Source: Mesonia sp.
Lineage (GTDB): Bacteria; Bacteroidota; Bacteroidia; Flavobacteriales; Flavobacteriaceae
DNA: 64,000 nt
Assembly (NCBI GenBank): GCA_012964435.1
Contig: DTTX01000006.1
Location: forward strand, 1-64,000
Direction of reading: 5' to 3'
Shown here in pieces: positions 60,821 to 64,000 of the stretch. The notes beneath the pieces were generated by a model that made no database searches, was not told the origin of the DNA, and worked only from the letters and a program-made list of their open reading frames with translations. The translations under genes were made by a program, and so were the position numbers. Each line of letters begins with the position of its first letter. The first letter of the stretch is position 1.

Positions 60821-61459
60821 TTATTTAATACTACAACCAATTGCTTTAGTTGTCTTTACAGAAACTTCTTCACCGGCTAATAATTCATCGATAGCATTTT
60901 CAACAAATTTTTCTTCTACAGCATTTACATCTTGGTAATTATCGTCGATAGCTCCAATATATTTTACAATTAACTCCTTATTTTCTTTCTCTAAAATATA
61001 AACATGTGGCGTTTTAGTAGCTCCGTATTGAGGATAGATCTTTTGCCCTTCATCTAACAGGTAAGGAAAAGTGAAACCTTTTTGCTTAGCTCTCAATTTC
61101 ATATTCTCAAAGCTGTCTTGCTTATTTTTATCGGGATTATTCGGGTTAATGGCAATTACAGGATAACCTTTTGTTTTATATTTTTTATCTAAAGCTACAA
61201 TTCTACTTTCGTAAGCTTTTGCATAAGGACAATGATTAGTAGTAAATACAACAATAAAACCTTTAGCTGTTGAATAGTCGCTTAAAGAAACTTGTTTACC
61301 ATCTATATTTTTTAATTTAAAATCTGTCGCTACGTCGCCTACTTCATATCCATTTTCAGATGAATTTGAAGCCTCTCCTTCTTCAAATACATTATTAACT
61401 GCAAAGGCAGATGCAGCAATAATTATAGCAGCGATAGTTAAGATTTTTAAGGTTTTCAT
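60821..61459 (-). CDS. Exported redoxin (thioredoxin-fold, peroxiredoxin-like)
   Basis: This 212-residue protein has an N-terminal signal or anchor (about 5-22) and a redoxin domain beginning VGDVATDFKLKNIDGKQVSLSDY. The active site is TTNHCPYAKAYE (Cys77, without a second Cys in a CxxC), followed by YGATKTPHVYIL with a cis-Pro. This form resembles the thioredoxin-like AhpC/TSA family proteins of Bacteroidota. A second Cys lies at the C-terminus (IGCSIK) and could be resolving. It begins three bases after the TlpA stop. Confidence 0.85.
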   Translation of the reverse strand: MKTLKILTIAAIIIAASAFAVNNVFEEGEASNSSENGYEVGDVATDFKLKNIDGKQVSLSDYSTAKGFIVVFTTNHCPYAKAYESRIVALDKKYKTKGYPVIAINPNNPDKNKQDSFENMKLRAKQKGFTFPYLLDEGQKIYPQYGATKTPHVYILEKENKELIVKYIGAIDDNYQDVNAVEEKFVENAIDELLAGEEVSVKTTKAIGCSIK

Positions 61460-61462
61460 AAT

Positions 61463-61975
61463 TTAATTTTCATTTTTAAATTTCTCTACTTCACCAAGCA
61501 GATCTTGGTAAGTATCGAATTTTCGGGGGTAAAATTTTCTGTTTTTAGAATTATAAATTAAAGTAGCCGGTATAGCTCCGTCCCAATTTTCATCTACTTT
61601 CGGGATCCAAACATTACTTCTTGGGTCGTCTAACAAAACTACTTTTGCGTTAATATTTCTTTTTTTCACGAAAGGAATCAATTGTGTTTCTTTCATTTTC
61701 GGCATATCTAAACTTACGAGTATTACTTCAACATCTTCTTTATTATTCAATTTTAAAAAATGCGGAAGTTCTTCTACGCACGGCGCACACCAGGTTGCCC
61801 AAAAGTTAACGACGTAAGTTTTTTCTTGATCGGTTGGTAAGTTTTTTTCAAGTTCTTCAAAATTATAGGTAGGAATTTTAACAGCTACTTCTTCTGCCGC
61901 TGATTTTTCTTTAGATTTCTCATCTACACACGCTACGCAACAGATTATTATAAGTACTAAAATTCTCTTAATCAT
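61463..61975 (-). CDS. TlpA-like thioredoxin lipoprotein
   Basis: This 170-residue protein has a lipoprotein signal ending CCVACVDE and a TlpA domain with NFWATWCAPCVEELPHF (Cys63, Cys66) and cis-Pro GAIPATLIY. It is a periplasmic thiol oxidoreductase and the first gene of the redoxin-rhodanese operon. A minus-strand TAACTTTG box (61995-62002) is a possible promoter, but I see no -33 TTG. Confidence 0.9.
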   Translation of the reverse strand: MIKRILVLIIICCVACVDEKSKEKSAAEEVAVKIPTYNFEELEKNLPTDQEKTYVVNFWATWCAPCVEELPHFLKLNNKEDVEVILVSLDMPKMKETQLIPFVKKRNINAKVVLLDDPRSNVWIPKVDENWDGAIPATLIYNSKNRKFYPRKFDTYQDLLGEVEKFKNEN

Positions 61976-62060
61976 ATAATTTTCAAACTACTAACAAAGT
62001 TAAAGCATCATTTATACTAATAAAACTGATTAACATTAGTTTACAAATAATTGCTTCAAT

Positions 62061-62110
62061 TTGAGGCTAAATCTAAGTTATCGGTTAGTCTTAGGCTCAA
62101 TATCCGATAA
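62061..62110. repeat. Interlocked inverted repeats in the tlpA/marR intergenic region
   Basis: TTGAGGCTAA (62061-62070) pairs with TTAGGCTCAA (62091-62100) except for one G-G. The loop contains TTATCGG (62078-62084), which pairs perfectly with CCGATAA (62104-62110). That order is the topology of an H-type pseudoknot. It lies in a 206-base gap between divergent genes. Confidence 0.5.
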
Positions 62111-62150
62111 ATTTTAACATACTATTAATAAATTATTCAACATTTCGTTA

Positions 62151-62183
62151 TACATTTGTATATACAAGTATTGTCTATACAAT
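62151..62183 (+). promoter_or_regulatory. MarR operator and promoter region
   Basis: TTGTATATACAA (62156-62167) is a perfect palindrome overlapping a -7 match TACATTTG (62151-62158). A second dyad ATTGT-CTAT-ACAAT (62170-62183) reaches into the marR start codon (62182). The same word TTGTA-N2-TACAA occurs before the nitroreductase gene. Confidence 0.75.
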
Positions 62184-62634
62184 GAAAGTTGAAGAAATTT
62201 TAAAAACTAAAGCAAATCTATCTTTACCTAAAAAAGTACTTATTAATCTACAATTAACAAGTGCCAAAACAGGTAGCGGTATGTTGTGTACACTTAAAAG
62301 TTTTGGAATCTCTGTACAACAATTCAATGTATTAAGAATTTTACGCGGTCAAGGTAAAAAACCGGCAAATTTAAGTACCATACAAGATCGTATGGTGAAC
62401 AAAATGAGTAACACTACTCGCCTGGTCGATAAATTGATCGATAAGAAATATGTCGATCGGCATATTTGTGAAGAAAACCGTCGTAAAGTAGAAATTGTAA
62501 TAACTGAAGATGGATTAGATCTTTTAAAAGAAATAGATCCTAAAGTAGAAGCTTTAGAATTAGAAGCGACTAAAAATTTAACTGAAAAAGAATTAGAACA
62601 ACTCAATGACCTCTTAGAAAAGCTAAGATCATAA
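62182..62634 (+). CDS. MarR family transcriptional regulator
   Basis: This 150-residue protein has the winged-helix MarR fold: ISVQQFNVLRILRGQGKKPANLSTIQDRMV (helices to recognition helix), MSNTTRLVDKLIDKKYVDRHICEENRRKVEIVIT (wing with the typical DRxxxEENRR pattern), and C-terminal helices ending in an amphipathic LNDLLEKLRS. I infer it represses itself and the following nitroreductase gene through the palindrome TTGTA-N2-TACAA. Confidence 0.93.
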   Translation: MKVEEILKTKANLSLPKKVLINLQLTSAKTGSGMLCTLKSFGISVQQFNVLRILRGQGKKPANLSTIQDRMVNKMSNTTRLVDKLIDKKYVDRHICEENRRKVEIVITEDGLDLLKEIDPKVEALELEATKNLTEKELEQLNDLLEKLRS

Positions 62635-62662
62635 ATACCAACAAAAAAATTTAATCAAACAT

Positions 62663-62674
62663 TTGTACCTACAA
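62663..62674 (+). promoter_or_regulatory. MarR operator before the nitroreductase gene
   Basis: TTGTACCTACAA is a TTGTA-N2-TACAA palindrome, five bases before the ATG at 62680. It matches the operator at 62156-62167 in both arms. Confidence 0.75.
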
Positions 62675-62679
62675 CAATT

Positions 62680-63312
62680 ATGAAAACACACTTAAAAAAT
62701 TTAAACTGGAGATACGCCACCAAACGATTTGATGAGAATAAAAAAATCTCTGCTGAAGATCTTTCAGAATTAAAAAAAGCGATTCGATTAAGTGCTTCTT
62801 CTTACGGATTACAACCTTATCAGGTTATCGTGATTGAAGACGAAAAAACCAAAGAAAAATTAAGAGCCGCTGCATTTAATCAGCCACAACTTACAGAATC
62901 TTCTCATGTTTTTGTTTTTGCTTCTTATAAGGAAGTGAAAGAAGAATACATTCAGGATTATATGAAAAATGTAGCCGAGACTAGAGGAATGGAACTTTCT
63001 GAACTTGACCAATTTGCAGAAATGATTAAAGGTGCATCGATGACTTTACCAAAAGATCAACAAGCCGTTTGGACCGCAAAACAAACCTACATAGCCTTGG
63101 GTTACTTATTAAATGCAGCAGCAAATTTAAAAATTGACACTTGCCCGATGGAAGGTTTTAATGCCAAAGAATTCGATGAAATATTAGGTCTCAACGAAAA
63201 AGGCTTGACCACCGCAGTCATTGCAACCGCCGGTTACAGAAGCGATGAAGACATTACCCAAAACTTTAAAAAAGTAAGAAAATCTAACGACAATTTATTT
63301 ATCAATATTTAA
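62680..63312 (+). CDS. NAD(P)H-dependent nitroreductase family oxidoreductase (NfsB-like)
   Basis: This 210-residue flavoprotein has the nitroreductase family order: LNWRYATKRFDENKKI, LSASSYGLQPYQVIVI (FMN-binding), WTAKQTYIALGYLLNAAANLKIDTCPMEGF and the C-terminal TAVIATAGYRSDED. It would reduce quinones, nitro compounds or dyes. It follows marR with an operator just upstream and precedes yceI by 24 bases. Confidence 0.92.
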   Translation: MKTHLKNLNWRYATKRFDENKKISAEDLSELKKAIRLSASSYGLQPYQVIVIEDEKTKEKLRAAAFNQPQLTESSHVFVFASYKEVKEEYIQDYMKNVAETRGMELSELDQFAEMIKGASMTLPKDQQAVWTAKQTYIALGYLLNAAANLKIDTCPMEGFNAKEFDEILGLNEKGLTTAVIATAGYRSDEDITQNFKKVRKSNDNLFINI

Positions 63313-63336
63313 TCACAAACAATTTAATTAATAACT

Positions 63337-63912
63337 ATGAAAACAAACATTTTTAAATCAGTAAGCCTTTTAGCTGTAGTAATCGCGATGATCTCTTTTA
63401 CAGCAAACCCAATTAAAAAGAAAACCTTAAACACTAAACAAAGTAAAATTGAATGGGAAGGTGAAAAACTAACCGGTTCTCACGAAGGTACGATCATGTT
63501 TAAAGAAGGATATTTAGACATGGATGGTGATAAAATTACCGGAGGAGAATTTATTGTAGATATGACTTCGATCGTAGCTACAGATCTTTCTGGAGAAGGA
63601 AAACAAAAACTAGAAGGTCACTTAAAATCTGACGACTTTTTTGGTGTTGCAAACTATCCTACGGCTAAATTAACGATCAAAAATGCGACTAAAAAAGGAG
63701 ATTCTTACGGAGTAATTGCAGACTTAACCATTAAAGGTAAAACTAAACCGGTAACTTTCGATTTAGAAATGAATGGTGACACGGCTACTACAGAATTAAC
63801 CGTAGACAGAACCGAATATGATGTAAAATATGGTTCAGGAAGTTTATTCGATAACTTAGGAGATAACGTAATTTACGATGATTTTGAATTAGATGTAACT
63901 CTTAAATTCTAA
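63337..63912 (+). CDS. YceI family periplasmic protein
   Basis: This 191-residue protein has a signal peptide (to about residue 23) and the YceI lipocalin-like domain: SKIEWEGEKLTGSHEGTIMF, VDMTSIVATDLSGEGKQKLEGHLKSDDFF and DLTIKGKTKPVTFDLEM. YceI proteins bind polyisoprenoid or other long hydrophobic molecules. Placed after a nitroreductase under MarR control, it may carry a quinone-like or isoprenoid compound; that is inference. Confidence 0.92.
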   Translation: MKTNIFKSVSLLAVVIAMISFTANPIKKKTLNTKQSKIEWEGEKLTGSHEGTIMFKEGYLDMDGDKITGGEFIVDMTSIVATDLSGEGKQKLEGHLKSDDFFGVANYPTAKLTIKNATKKGDSYGVIADLTIKGKTKPVTFDLEMNGDTATTELTVDRTEYDVKYGSGSLFDNLGDNVIYDDFELDVTLKF

Positions 63913-63940
63913 TTAAAATTTTAGATTGTATTCTAAAAGA

Positions 63941-63971
63941 TTTGGAAATTTCAATTTCCTACTTATCTTTG
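63941..63971 (+). promoter_or_regulatory. Promoter of the gene that begins at 63977
   Basis: TTTG (63941-63944), 19 bases, then TATCTTTG (63964-63971), both full consensus matches. The box ends five bases before the ATG, so the message may be leaderless or nearly so. Confidence 0.75.
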
Positions 63972-63976
63972 AACCA

Positions 63977-64000
63977 ATGAAAATTTTAACTGTACATACT
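63977..64000 (+). CDS. 5' end of an unidentified gene (cut by window)
   Basis: An ATG follows a consensus promoter and opens the frame MKILTVHT, which continues off the window. Eight residues are too few for identification. Confidence 0.5.

Noticed and set aside
1..64000. CRISPR arrays, toxin-antitoxin pairs, restriction-modification or phage genes
   Set aside because: No repeat-spacer pattern and no recognisable members of these families were seen on either strand.

Overview
The window is a chromosomal stretch of a Bacteroidota organism, almost certainly Flavobacteriaceae. The reasons are: promoters of the TTTG-N19-TAnnTTTG type, an almost complete lack of Shine-Dalgarno sequences, low G+C, a type IX secretion (T9SS) C-terminal sorting domain, a SprB-like repeat, a tmRNA encoding the tag GENNYALAA, and the gene order rpsU-xerC-hpf-tRNA-Thr. 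No insertion sequence, prophage, CRISPR array or toxin-antitoxin pair was found.

Layout. 0-3 kb (minus strand): 5' part of a tRNA (probably Thr), hpf, a XerC-like recombinase, rpsU with a rare strong Shine-Dalgarno sequence, and an acyl-CoA dehydrogenase. 3-12.3 kb (minus): a helix-hairpin-helix protein, an AGCS symporter with an unusual periplasmic extension, a K+ channel/PspC pair, DUF2851, an SGNH lipoprotein, a cysteine synthase family enzyme, DUF3703 and a LolC/E-type permease. 12.3-23.5 kb: a NamZ-like (DUF1343) lipoprotein, two envelope proteins, a YkgJ protein, a methyltransferase, a zinc protease lipoprotein, a YtcJ-like amidohydrolase, and a beta-barrel protein with a 1007-residue TPR partner. 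23.7-30.2 kb: ftsE followed by an AT-rich surface-polysaccharide patch (three glycosyltransferases, a phosphoethanolamine-transferase-like enzyme and a Wzx-type flippase). 30.2-39.2 kb: a Flavo-1-like RNA element, typA, kdsA, a porin-like protein with a long hairpin over its start codon, a BCCT transporter, a universal stress protein and a TlpA-like TPR lipoprotein.

39.2-43.2 kb holds a compact regulon. A small winged-helix regulator sits among membrane proteins, an MpaB-like protein, a COQ4-like protein and CreD, and three copies of the palindrome ACTTTG-N5-CAAAGT lie just upstream of start codons. 43.3-49.1 kb (minus): a DUF1287 protein, a T9SS-secreted FG-GAP/UnbV protein with a diheme cytochrome lipoprotein, an endonuclease/exonuclease/phosphatase family protein and a saccharopine/alanine dehydrogenase-like enzyme. 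49.2-49.9 kb (plus): a second Flavo-1-like element, tmRNA and its terminator.

50-59.2 kb (minus) is the most system-like locus: microprotein, DUF2170 (YjfI-like), PspA/IM30, an acidic YqiJ/NfeD-like membrane protein, YqiK-like flotillin, a 1621-residue DUF3686-type AAA ATPase and a second microprotein. A divergent XRE regulator with a LexA/S24-like C-terminal region faces it across an intergenic region full of TTAGC/GCTAA repeats. I read it as a membrane-stress or membrane-remodelling module in which PspA, flotillin and a large ATPase act together; this is inference. 60-64 kb: a thiol/sulfur operon (TlpA, redoxin, two rhodaneses) diverges from a MarR regulator, a nitroreductase and a YceI protein. 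The palindrome TTGTA-N2-TACAA occurs before both marR and the nitroreductase gene, which points to an autoregulated MarR regulon.
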